Positions 7,357 to 14,386 of a stretch of DNA of 15,676 bases are shown here, piece by piece (positions within the stretch are counted from its first letter, which is position 1; the number at the start of each line of letters is the position of its first letter). The DNA comes from an uncultured Chloroflexota bacterium (GTDB taxonomy: Bacteria; Chloroflexota; Limnocylindria; Limnocylindrales; Limnocylindraceae). The DNA lies in NCBI GenBank assembly GCA_903851225.1, contig CAINNT010000033.1, positions 1-15,676 of the forward strand, written 5' to 3'. Below the pieces are notes generated by a model that saw only the letters and a program-made list of their open reading frames with translations, searched no databases and was not told the origin of the DNA. A program made the position numbers and the translations under genes.

Positions 7357-8295
7357 CTAGGCCCTGGGATGGGCCTTCCGATAGGAATCACGCACGTGGC
7401 TTCCAAGAAGGTGGGTGTACAGCTGGGTCGTTGCAATATCGGCATGACCAAGAAGTTCCTGCACGACACGAAGGTCCGCCCCGCCATCGAGAAGATGCGT
7501 CGCAAACGAGTGGCGCAGCGTGTGGGGGTGAATTTCTTGCCCCAGGTTTGCTGCGACGGCAGCAGCGCGGATCGCAGACCAGGCCGACTCCCTGCGCAAC
7601 CGCACGCCGCCACGTCCCAAGAGCAGCGCCTTTGGCTCTGGGGCGGATCCGCTGGTCCGGCCCGGAAGCTGCTGATGGATCGCGCGCCCATGATTAAGGT
7701 AGGCCTGAATCGCATCAAGTGCCGGCTCCCCGATTGGCACGATCCGCTCCCGTCGCCCCTTGCCGAAGAGCCGCACCGATCCGTCATCGAGGTCGACGGA
7801 TTCCAAGTCCAGGTCAACGATCTCGCTGACACGACCACCCGATCCGTAGAGGAGCTCGCCAAGCGCGCGACCACGCGAGGCATTCGCGCGCGCGACCTCG
7901 CCCTCATCGGCGGGAGTTCCTAGGGCTGTGAGCAGCCGATCAACCTCCTCTACCCCCAACACCGTTGGCAGGGTGCGACGTGATCGAGGCAGATCAATCT
8001 CATCGCTGATGGAGCGCGAGACGATTCCCTCACCCTCGGCGAACCTGTAGAGAACGCGCAGGGCTGCGGCCCGCCGGCGCATTGTCGAGAGCGCGTTCCC
8101 AGGCTGAGCGATCCACTCTTGCGCCGCCTTGGCCGAACTCTTCCAAGCGCCGTTTGAGCCAAGTGATTCCGCAAAGGACTGATAGTCGCCACGGTAGGCG
8201 GCGAGCGTGCGTGGGGCGAGATTGCGCTCAACTCCGAGGTAGAGAATGCAGGCGTCGATCAGGCGATCAATTTCGCTCCGTGACGCTGTGGTCAT
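7357..8295 (-). CDS. xerD: Tyrosine recombinase XerC/XerD family
   Basis: Site-specific recombinase of the type that resolves chromosome dimers at dif. The 312-residue product has an N-terminal SAM-like core-binding domain (about residues 8-95, with LAPRTLAAYRGDYQSF) and the C-terminal catalytic domain. All catalytic residues are visible: Arg155 (GGRVSE), Lys179 (GKGRRER), His258 and Arg261 (HPHTLRH), His284 (LLGH) and the nucleophile Tyr293 (TTQLYTH). A short Gly/Ser/Pro-rich insertion is present around residues 204-222. Length is normal for XerC/D (about 300). The ATG at 8295 shares one base with the recN stop (TGATG). Placement beside recN and scpAB, with no integrase-like context, attachment site or mobile genes, argues for a housekeeping Xer protein rather than a phage integrase. 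XerC versus XerD cannot be settled from the sequence alone. Confidence 0.9.
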   Translation of the reverse strand: MTTASRSEIDRLIDACILYLGVERNLAPRTLAAYRGDYQSFAESLGSNGAWKSSAKAAQEWIAQPGNALSTMRRRAAALRVLYRFAEGEGIVSRSISDEIDLPRSRRTLPTVLGVEEVDRLLTALGTPADEGEVARANASRGRALGELLYGSGGRVSEIVDLDLESVDLDDGSVRLFGKGRRERIVPIGEPALDAIQAYLNHGRAIHQQLPGRTSGSAPEPKALLLGRGGVRLRRESAWSAIRAAAVAANLGQEIHPHTLRHSFATHLLDGGADLRVVQELLGHADIATTQLYTHLLGSHVRDSYRKAHPRA

Positions 8296-9971
8296 CAGCG
8301 GCTGCGACGCGCATTGGCAAGGAGCTCGTTCGCGGCAGCCGTGGCACCGCTGCCGGCCTCCTCACCTGCCAACATGGCCGCGAGCTCGACAACCCGCTCC
8401 TCTTCGGTGAGGCGCTGCACCTGCGTCAGGGTGCGGCCATCGACCTCGCGCTTTGAGACTCGCAAATGGATATCGGCCTGCGCCGCGACCTGCGGCAAAT
8501 GCGTGACACAGAGCACCTGATGCTGCAGAGAGATCCGGCGCAGGCTTCGGCCGAGGGTCTCCCCCGCCCGCCCCCCGAGCCCTGCATCAATCTCGTCGAA
8601 GACCAGGGTGCGCGCCTCGCTTGCATCACTGAGTGCCTCTTCAATCGCGAGAGAGACGCGACTCAGCTCACCGCCTGAAGCGATCTTGGCAATTGGTCCG
8701 GCCGGCTCGCCCGTATTCGGAGCGAACATGAACGCAACGTCGTCGCCACCTCCGAGGTCTACCGCGCAAGGGACCCCTTCTACGAGCGGATCGCCATCGG
8801 CGCCGGCACGCGGGGCAACCGGAATCGCGAATGTCGGGGGAAGATCAAGTGCCGTCAAGGCCGCGTTTACAGCTGCGGCAAGGGTGGCAGCACCTGAACG
8901 TCGAGCGGCACGTAGGAGGGTAGCTACCTCACCAATGCGTGCATTGAGCGCTGCGAGTTGCAGTGTGATCTCACTTCGCCGCGCCTCTGCTCCATCAAGG
9001 CGCTCCACCTCTTCTCGTGCCCGAGCAAGCGCGACGAGGAGACCGGCCTCGTCGGTGCGGAATCGTCGCTGCAAGGCTAGGAGAAGTGCCAGCCTATCTT
9101 CGAGCTCGCCCAGACTGCGCGGACCGCCACTGAATGGGGTGAGCCCTGCAGCCTCTCGGCCTAGATCATCGATCTCAATGGAGATCGCGCTAACCCGCTC
9201 CTGCAATCCCAGCGCATCGACGTCGAGGCGGGCAAGCTCTCGCACGGTCCGCTCAGCAGATGCCGCTCGAGCGCGCAGACCACTGCGCTCCTCATTGAAC
9301 ACCTCCCGCAACTCATCCTGAAGGAGGGCGATGCGCTCGCTGTTGGACGCACGCCGCAACTCCTCCTTCAGCTCCGCCTCTTCCCCCTCGCGGACATTGG
9401 CAGCTTCGAGATCGTCGCGCTCTGCTCGCGCTACCTCGAGGAGCGCGGACCGACGGGCGTCGTCGCCGCCAAGTCCATGAAGCTCATCGTTCAGCGCTCC
9501 ACGCTGTTGGATGAGATTCGCGATTTCGATGCGATGCACCTCGGCCTTTGACCAACGGTCCAGCAGATCACGCTGTCGCAATGGATCGCCGAGTCGCTGC
9601 TGATCATGTTGCCCGTGAATGTCTATCAGAGGACCAATTTCACCTGCAAGCCGACCGATTGTCACTAACTCGTCGTCGATCCGGGCGACGGAGCGACCTT
9701 CGGCGTACACCTCACGAACGGCGATTTGATCGCGGCCCTGAGATGAGATCTGTAGGTCGACTCGGATGCGATCCGAACCCGCGCGAACCGCTCCTGAATC
9801 CCCGCGACCGCCACGCACGAGCGCGAGCGCGTCGACTAGAAGCGACTTTCCTGCCCCAGTTTCGCCGGTCAAGACCGTGAGGCCTAGGCCGAATTCGACG
9901 CGAACCGAATCGATGATTGCGAGGCCCGCCACACCAAGCTCGCGAATGTGCGAACCCTTCGGCGCACTCAC
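8295..9971 (-). CDS. recN: DNA repair protein RecN
   Basis: SMC-like ATPase recruited to double-strand breaks. The 558-residue product has Walker A GETGAGKS at residues 36-43 after the usual LTVLTGETGAGKS run, the family block IDIHGQHDQQRL near residues 116-127, a long charged helical middle (about 150-380) consistent with the antiparallel coiled coil, the ABC signature ASGGELSRVSLAI, Walker B LVFDEIDAGLGG, and VTHLPQVAAQAD with the switch His. Length matches the family (550-570). It starts at a GTG (9971-9969) overlapping the nadK stop as GTGA, and its stop overlaps the xerD-type ATG. The nadK-recN order is widely conserved. No LexA-like operator can sit directly before it because it lies inside nadK. 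Confidence 0.96.
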   Translation of the reverse strand: MSAPKGSHIRELGVAGLAIIDSVRVEFGLGLTVLTGETGAGKSLLVDALALVRGGRGDSGAVRAGSDRIRVDLQISSQGRDQIAVREVYAEGRSVARIDDELVTIGRLAGEIGPLIDIHGQHDQQRLGDPLRQRDLLDRWSKAEVHRIEIANLIQQRGALNDELHGLGGDDARRSALLEVARAERDDLEAANVREGEEAELKEELRRASNSERIALLQDELREVFNEERSGLRARAASAERTVRELARLDVDALGLQERVSAISIEIDDLGREAAGLTPFSGGPRSLGELEDRLALLLALQRRFRTDEAGLLVALARAREEVERLDGAEARRSEITLQLAALNARIGEVATLLRAARRSGAATLAAAVNAALTALDLPPTFAIPVAPRAGADGDPLVEGVPCAVDLGGGDDVAFMFAPNTGEPAGPIAKIASGGELSRVSLAIEEALSDASEARTLVFDEIDAGLGGRAGETLGRSLRRISLQHQVLCVTHLPQVAAQADIHLRVSKREVDGRTLTQVQRLTEEERVVELAAMLAGEEAGSGATAAANELLANARRSR

Positions 9972-10801
9972 CGTGGAAGTAGGTCGACCTTCTGGCGGAC
10001 CAGATCCCAGAACGGGACTGCGCCATGGAGCTCAACGAAGTTGATCGGCCGCGCTGCTTCGGTTACCGACACTCGATCGCCGATCTCCAGAGGTTGGTCA
10101 ATCCAGCCGTCAATGGAAACTACGGCATCCTCGCCCTGGACAACGGTGCAGGTCACAGTCTGGTCTGCGGAGACGGTGACGGAGCGGAGCGTAGCGAGGT
10201 AGGCAGCGATTGGCGTCACGATGAGATTTCGGCTCGTCGGCTCAAGAATCGGACCGCCCGCTGAGAATGAATAGCCGGTTGACCCTGTGGGCGACGATAC
10301 GATGATTCCGTCGGCTACATACGTGGCAAGGTGGCTGTCTCCCACCGCGACATCGATCCGAAGCACACGAGGTAGGCGACCGCGAGCCACCACAACGTCG
10401 TTCAGCGCATTGAGTTGTTCGGTGCGCCCGTCACCATGGTGGATGGTTGCCAAAAGAGCCATGCGTGGCTGCACAGTCCAGCGCTTGGCCAGGAGGGCGT
10501 CCAACGTTGGTTCAATTTGAAAGGCTTCAGCTCGAGCAAGGAACCCAATCTTTCCCAGGTTGACTCCGAGCAACGGCGTTTCAGTGCCAGCAACAGCAGA
10601 GGCGGCGCGTAAGAAGGTGCCATCGCCCCCGAATGAGATCAGGATCTCGGTGCCAGGAAGCGATGAGCGTACCGCCGCAACCTCTTCGGCAGCGATCCCC
10701 CAGCACTCGACACCATTGGCGGCGCACCAGCCAGCGGCCTCGTCCCACGCCTCTTGGGCAAGGTCATTGGTCGGGTTGTAGACAAATCCGAATCGGCGCA
10801 T
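9968..10801 (-). CDS. nadK: NAD kinase
   Basis: Phosphorylates NAD to NADP with ATP or polyphosphate in the cytoplasm. I start at the ATG at 10801 (277 residues), where the family-like beginning MRRFGFVYNP lies. An ATG at 10831 would add ten residues (MLIPLCDDVA) and has GGGGA six bases upstream, so it remains possible. The key motif GGDGTF is at residues 58-63, NDVVV follows near residue 135, and ADGIIVSSPTGSTGYSFSAGGPI near residues 160-182 is the NAD-binding block. Length is normal for a bacterial NadK (270-300). The gene follows dxs after the second-longest spacer in the window, and that spacer carries dyad symmetry. In actinobacteria a tlyA gene usually precedes nadK; none is present here. 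The stop overlaps the recN GTG. Confidence 0.94.
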   Translation of the reverse strand: MRRFGFVYNPTNDLAQEAWDEAAGWCAANGVECWGIAAEEVAAVRSSLPGTEILISFGGDGTFLRAASAVAGTETPLLGVNLGKIGFLARAEAFQIEPTLDALLAKRWTVQPRMALLATIHHGDGRTEQLNALNDVVVARGRLPRVLRIDVAVGDSHLATYVADGIIVSSPTGSTGYSFSAGGPILEPTSRNLIVTPIAAYLATLRSVTVSADQTVTCTVVQGEDAVVSIDGWIDQPLEIGDRVSVTEAARPINFVELHGAVPFWDLVRQKVDLLPR

Positions 10802-10809
10802 AGCCACAT

Positions 10810-10873
10810 CATCGCACAAAGGAATCAGCATTCACGTTCCCCGTACGGGGACGGATTGGCGCTGCGTGCGATG
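10810..10873 (-). repeat. Nested inverted repeats in the dxs-nadK spacer
   Basis: An eight-base inverted repeat (plus-strand CATCGCAC at 10810-10817 and GTGCGATG at 10866-10873) encloses a perfect 14-base palindrome TCCCCGTACGGGGA at 10838-10851. In the minus-strand transcript this could fold as an outer 8-pair stem around an inner 5-pair hairpin with a GUAC tetraloop, filling nearly all the space between the dxs stop and the ATG at 10801. There is no U-run after the inner hairpin, so it is not a plain intrinsic terminator. It might be an operator, a translation-control hairpin, or a processing site. Confidence 0.4.
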
Positions 10874-10877
10874 GGGA

Positions 10878-12848
10878 TTACTGGTTGCGCGCGCTCCAGG
10901 CGGCTCGGATCCGTCGCTCAATCCCAGCCTCGTCGAGGCCGATCAGCGTGCGAAGGTCCGAGACGCTGCCATGATCGACGAAGTTCCCAGCCGGAATTCC
11001 GATGGTGGTGATCGAGGCCTTCACCCGACGCCCAGTAGTCGCTTCGTGGGCCGCAAGCGACTCGACAACAGCTCCACCGAAGCCGCCTGCCTCGACGCTC
11101 TCCTCGAGCGTCACGATCAGGTCCGCTGTTTCACCGTAGCGGCGCACCGTTGCATGGTCCAGCGGATTCGCCCAGATGGCATTGACGAGCGCGACCGAGA
11201 TGCCTTCGGCGCGAAGTCGGGCGGCGATCGGTGCGACGCGCTGGATGATCGGACCAAAGGCCAAGATGGCGATCTGGTCACCCTCTTCCAGCACCTCGGA
11301 TACGCCGACAGGAAGGATCGAAGGAGCGACCTCAGGAACGCCAACCACGCTATCCCGTGGGTAGTGCAGCGCGAACGGATGATCTTGCGCAAGTGCCGTG
11401 CGGACCAGTGAACGCAGCTGCTGCTCGTCTTTTGGCGAAGCAATGAGGAGGCGAGGGATCTGACGCTGGGCGGTGAGCATGAACATCCCTTGATGGCTCG
11501 TGCCATCCTCACCAACAAGGCCCGCACGATCCACACCAATCAACACAGGCTGATCGTTTTGGCAGACGTCGTGCACGATCTGGTCCCAGGCTCGCTGCAG
11601 GAAGGTCGAATAGATCGCTACAACTGGGCGTCCGCCACCCATCGCGATGCCAGTGGCCGCAGCAACAGCGTGTTGCTCAGCGATGCCGACGTCATAGAAA
11701 CGATCTGGGTAGGCCGCGGCGAATTTGTCGAGCCCGGTTCCCGTTGGCATGCCAGCGGTAATGGCAACAATCCTCTGGTCAGCAGCAGCAGCAGCAACCA
11801 CCTCGGCCGCGAAGAAGGCAGTGTAATTCGGCACCTTTGCCGGCGTCGCGATTGGATCCGCGCCAGCCTTCCCGTAGCTATCGGTCTCACCTACCTCCAT
11901 CTTCGGCAGCGCGGCGCCGTGGAAGGTAATCGGATCAACTTCTGCAGGGCGGTAACCGCGACCCTTCTGCGTGCGCACATGCACGATCACCGGACCGTTC
12001 ATGGTGAACGCCTTCGCAAACGCCTCCTCGAGTTGTGTTCGGTTGTGGCCATCGAGCACGCCCACATAGGTGATGCCGAGATCCTCAAAGAGGCGCCCCG
12101 GCTCCTGTACCAGCGCGACGACTGAACGGCGCACGCTCTTCGACCATGCGGCAAGGTGCTTCCCGACGAGCGGCACGCGCGAGATGGTGCGGTCATACCA
12201 GCCCTTACTTTCGCGCCAACGTCCAGAGAGCTTCACCTTGGAGAGATAGGTGGAGATCGCGCCGACCGTTGGCGAAATCGACATCTCGTTGTCGTTGAGA
12301 ACGATTAGCAGCGGTGTGCCGCGATGACCGATGTCGTTGAGGGCTTCGAGGCTGAGGCCGCTCATCAGCGCAGCGTCACCAACAACCACAGCCACCTTCT
12401 CGCTGCCGCCGCGTACATCGCGCGCTAATGCAAGTCCTTGGCCGATCGAGATACCGGTGCCAGCATGCCCTCCATCGAAGACATCGTGTGGCGACTCGGT
12501 GCGACGTGGGAAACCGCCGATGCCGCCAAGTTGGCGGAGCGTTCCGAACCGCGCCAGTCGACCGGTGAGCAGCTTGTGTGGATATGCCTGGTGACCCGTG
12601 TCAAAGACGATGCGATCCACTGGGGAGTTCATCACCCGATGCAGTGCGACCGTCAGCTCCACAACGCCAAGGCTCGGCCCGAGGTGTCCTCCCGTTACCG
12701 CGGTGGTGGCGATGATTGCAGTCCGGATCTGTTCGGCGATCTGATCGAGCTCCTCGCTTGAGAGACTCTTCAGGCCCGCGGGACCATCAAGGCGAGCGAG
12801 TAGTGAGTCTGCGCCAACGGCGCGAAGAGCCACTCCTTCGTCACGCAT
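10878..12848 (-). CDS. dxs: 1-deoxy-D-xylulose-5-phosphate synthase
   Basis: First enzyme of the MEP isoprenoid pathway: thiamine-diphosphate-dependent condensation of pyruvate and glyceraldehyde 3-phosphate. The 656-residue product is slightly longer than typical (620-640). Visible blocks are TGGHLGPSLGVVELTVALH (52-70), DTGHQAYPHKLLTGR (83-97), LNDNEMSIS (184-192), KGRGYRPAEVDP (295-306), and DVGIAEQHAVAAATGIAMGG with the cofactor-activating Glu391, then YSTFLQRAWDQIVHDV. Two cofactor-region motifs deviate from the usual family form: GHAGTGIS at 127-134 instead of GHSSTSIS, and GDAAL at 157-161 instead of GDGAL. GEDGTSHQGMF near 446-456 replaces GADG-x-THHGAFD but keeps the His (452). The ATG at 12848 lies inside xseB with an eight-base overlap; the stop is TAA. 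DXS is the best call given full-length conservation and context. Confidence 0.93.
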   Translation of the reverse strand: MRDEGVALRAVGADSLLARLDGPAGLKSLSSEELDQIAEQIRTAIIATTAVTGGHLGPSLGVVELTVALHRVMNSPVDRIVFDTGHQAYPHKLLTGRLARFGTLRQLGGIGGFPRRTESPHDVFDGGHAGTGISIGQGLALARDVRGGSEKVAVVVGDAALMSGLSLEALNDIGHRGTPLLIVLNDNEMSISPTVGAISTYLSKVKLSGRWRESKGWYDRTISRVPLVGKHLAAWSKSVRRSVVALVQEPGRLFEDLGITYVGVLDGHNRTQLEEAFAKAFTMNGPVIVHVRTQKGRGYRPAEVDPITFHGAALPKMEVGETDSYGKAGADPIATPAKVPNYTAFFAAEVVAAAAADQRIVAITAGMPTGTGLDKFAAAYPDRFYDVGIAEQHAVAAATGIAMGGGRPVVAIYSTFLQRAWDQIVHDVCQNDQPVLIGVDRAGLVGEDGTSHQGMFMLTAQRQIPRLLIASPKDEQQLRSLVRTALAQDHPFALHYPRDSVVGVPEVAPSILPVGVSEVLEEGDQIAILAFGPIIQRVAPIAARLRAEGISVALVNAIWANPLDHATVRRYGETADLIVTLEESVEAGGFGGAVVESLAAHEATTGRRVKASITTIGIPAGNFVDHGSVSDLRTLIGLDEAGIERRIRAAWSARNQ

Positions 12849-13128
12849 CTTCGTCCTCCTCTTCGTCGTCTGCCAACTCCGTCGACCCGTCTGGAAGCAA
12901 TGCTTCTACTCGCAGCCGTGCCGACTCCAGCTGGGCTTCGGCGTGCTTTTGGAGCGCGACGCCCCTCTCGTACCGCCCTACGGCGGCCTCTAGATCGGCA
13001 TCCTGATGCTCGAGATCATCAACGATGGTTCGAAGTTCCGCAACGGTCTCCTCGAACGTTGCTGGAAGCGCGGCATCAGCTGCCGCATGGCGAGCGGCGC
13101 GAGCTGAGCTGACCTTACGCTTTGCCAT
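12841..13128 (-). CDS. xseB: Exodeoxyribonuclease VII small subunit
   Basis: Small subunit of exonuclease VII, which binds several copies to each XseA and helps degrade single-stranded DNA. The 95-residue product has the two-helix family core FEETVAELRTIVDDLEHQDADLEAAVGRYERGVALQKHAEAQLESARLRVE (about 25-75), flanked by a basic, Ala-rich N-terminus and a strongly acidic C-terminal tail ending DDEEEDEDA. Those extensions make it a little longer than the usual 70-80. The ATG at 13128 lies 14 bases inside the end of xseA and is preceded by a perfect AAGGAGG, the best ribosome-binding site in the window, which fits the high XseB:XseA stoichiometry of the enzyme. The stop overlaps the dxs start by eight bases. 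Confidence 0.94.
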   Translation of the reverse strand: MAKRKVSSARAARHAAADAALPATFEETVAELRTIVDDLEHQDADLEAAVGRYERGVALQKHAEAQLESARLRVEALLPDGSTELADDEEEDEDA

Positions 13129-14386
13129 CTGCCGCCTCCTTGAATCGTTCGGTCACGGTTGCCCGTACAGAACCTCGCGCCAATCTGATCCGTAGTGTCG
13201 CCCCCAGTGGGGCATCTCGCCAAGAGCGTACCGCCCTTCCCCCATCCGCCGCCACAATCGCATATCCACGAGCGAGAATTCGCTGGGGTGAGAGTGCGCC
13301 AAGGAGAACGCGCAGCTCTCCCAGCCCGCTCTCGGCTCCTCGTAGCCGTCCAAGCATCACTCGGTTCAGGTCATCCGAGAGCTGCGCCACCCGCTCTCCT
13401 GCTCGATCAAGTCGCTCGAGCGGTCCAACATCGTCGAGGGCGCGTGCAACCTCCTGCAGACGGCGCTCTGCTCGGTCCAACACCGTTGACAGTGCGCGGG
13501 CCCCGCGATCTCGGAGGCGTCCAAGATCGTGACTCAACTGCAATAGCTCACTGGAGAGTGCGGCTGCGCCGATGCTCGGCGTGCCCGCACGCAGATCGGC
13601 CACAAGGTCGGCAAGGGTCACATCAGACTCATGGCCCACGGCTGAGATCAATGGCGTCGACGTCGCGGCAATCGCGCGGAGCACAACCTCGGCATTGAAT
13701 GCGTTGAGATCGTCGCTGGAGCCGCCGCCGCGCGCTAATAGGAGCACACTGATCGCATCCGTTCGGCCACTGCGACGCTCATGGGCTGCACAGTCATCGA
13801 TCCGTGTAATCGCCTTGGCGATCTCCTCGGGGGCACCCGCGCCCTGCACAGCGGTATGTACGATCACCAAGCGGGCCAGGGGTGCCTCGCGGCGGAGTAC
13901 TCGCAGCACGTCGTGGAGCACCGCGCCAGAGGTTGAGGTGATCAAGCCAATCCCGAGCGGCGCTGATGGAATGGGGCGCTTGCGTGCAGTATCGAAGAGG
14001 CCCTCGGCCTGTAGCTTGCGCTTGAGTGCCTCGAGTTCTCGCGAGAGGAGTCCCAAGCCGCCGGCGCGTTCCACGGACGTGGCAACCAGCTGGTAGCGGC
14101 TGCGCGGGCTGTACAGATCGATACGCCCGCGAACTATCACTATCTCACCGACTGCCGGTGTCTCGTCTCCTGGGCGAATCGCGCCTCGGAATCGAACCAC
14201 GTCAAGCGTTGCCTCTTCATCTCGCAACGTGAGGTACTCGTGGCCCGCGGAACTACGCATCGCGCTCTGCACCTCGCCGGCAACCGCGCAATCGCTTAGC
14301 GACGGGTCGGCGTTGATGCGCTCCTTGATGCGGGCGGCGACGTCAGAAACGCTCAGCGTTTCGACGGGGGCGTCAAACGGGTTCAG
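13115..14386 (-). CDS. xseA: Exodeoxyribonuclease VII large subunit (probable CTG start)
   Basis: Catalytic subunit of exonuclease VII, which cuts single-stranded DNA from both ends. The conserved N-terminal OB-fold is readable in frame upstream of the first ordinary start codon (GTG at 14272): SVSDVAARIKERINADPSL, then VAGEVQS and SAGHEYLTLRDEEA. The frame is open upstream only to a stop inside efp, and that stretch contains no ATG, GTG or TTG. The best candidate is CTG at 14386-14384, forming a CTGA overlap with the efp stop. From it the product is 423 residues, the family's usual size; from GTG only 385 with the OB-fold cut. Later blocks are LITSTSGAVLHDVLRVL, LLARGGGSSDDLNAFN, SAVGHESDVTLADLVADLRAGTPS and a coiled-coil C-terminal region ending ILARGYAIV. 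The stop is TAA, 14 bases inside xseB. The gene is certain, the start is inferred. Confidence 0.9.
   Translation of the reverse strand: MNPFDAPVETLSVSDVAARIKERINADPSLSDCAVAGEVQSAMRSSAGHEYLTLRDEEATLDVVRFRGAIRPGDETPAVGEIVIVRGRIDLYSPRSRYQLVATSVERAGGLGLLSRELEALKRKLQAEGLFDTARKRPIPSAPLGIGLITSTSGAVLHDVLRVLRREAPLARLVIVHTAVQGAGAPEEIAKAITRIDDCAAHERRSGRTDAISVLLLARGGGSSDDLNAFNAEVVLRAIAATSTPLISAVGHESDVTLADLVADLRAGTPSIGAAALSSELLQLSHDLGRLRDRGARALSTVLDRAERRLQEVARALDDVGPLERLDRAGERVAQLSDDLNRVMLGRLRGAESGLGELRVLLGALSPQRILARGYAIVAADGGRAVRSWRDAPLGATLRIRLARGSVRATVTERFKEAADGKA
13135..13141 (-). promoter_or_regulatory. Strong ribosome-binding site of xseB
   Basis: AAGGAGG on the minus strand, six bases before the xseB ATG and inside the xseA coding end. 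It is a full Shine-Dalgarno match and decides the xseB start. Confidence 0.8.

Noticed and set aside
7276..7923. Plus-strand open frame (215 codons) opposite the xerD-type gene
   Set aside because: Shadow of the recombinase catalytic domain, whose R-K-HxxR-H-Y set is intact on the minus strand.
7357..8295. Tyrosine recombinase as a sign of an integrated mobile element
   Set aside because: Its neighbours are housekeeping genes in tight overlap, with no attachment-site duplication or phage genes, so a chromosomal Xer role is more likely.
8608..9321. Long plus-strand open frame (237 codons) opposite recN
   Set aside because: Antisense to a full-length RecN with clear ABC motifs. The translation is low-complexity Ser/Arg/Ala, typical of the complement of GC-rich coding DNA.
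10838..10851. Palindrome considered as an intrinsic terminator after dxs
   Set aside because: The stem is only five pairs in RNA and is not followed by a run of U, so termination there is unlikely.
11779..11797. Short AGC/CAG triplet run in dxs
   Set aside because: It encodes a short poly-alanine stretch (AAAAA) in the DXS linker and is not an expanded or structured repeat.
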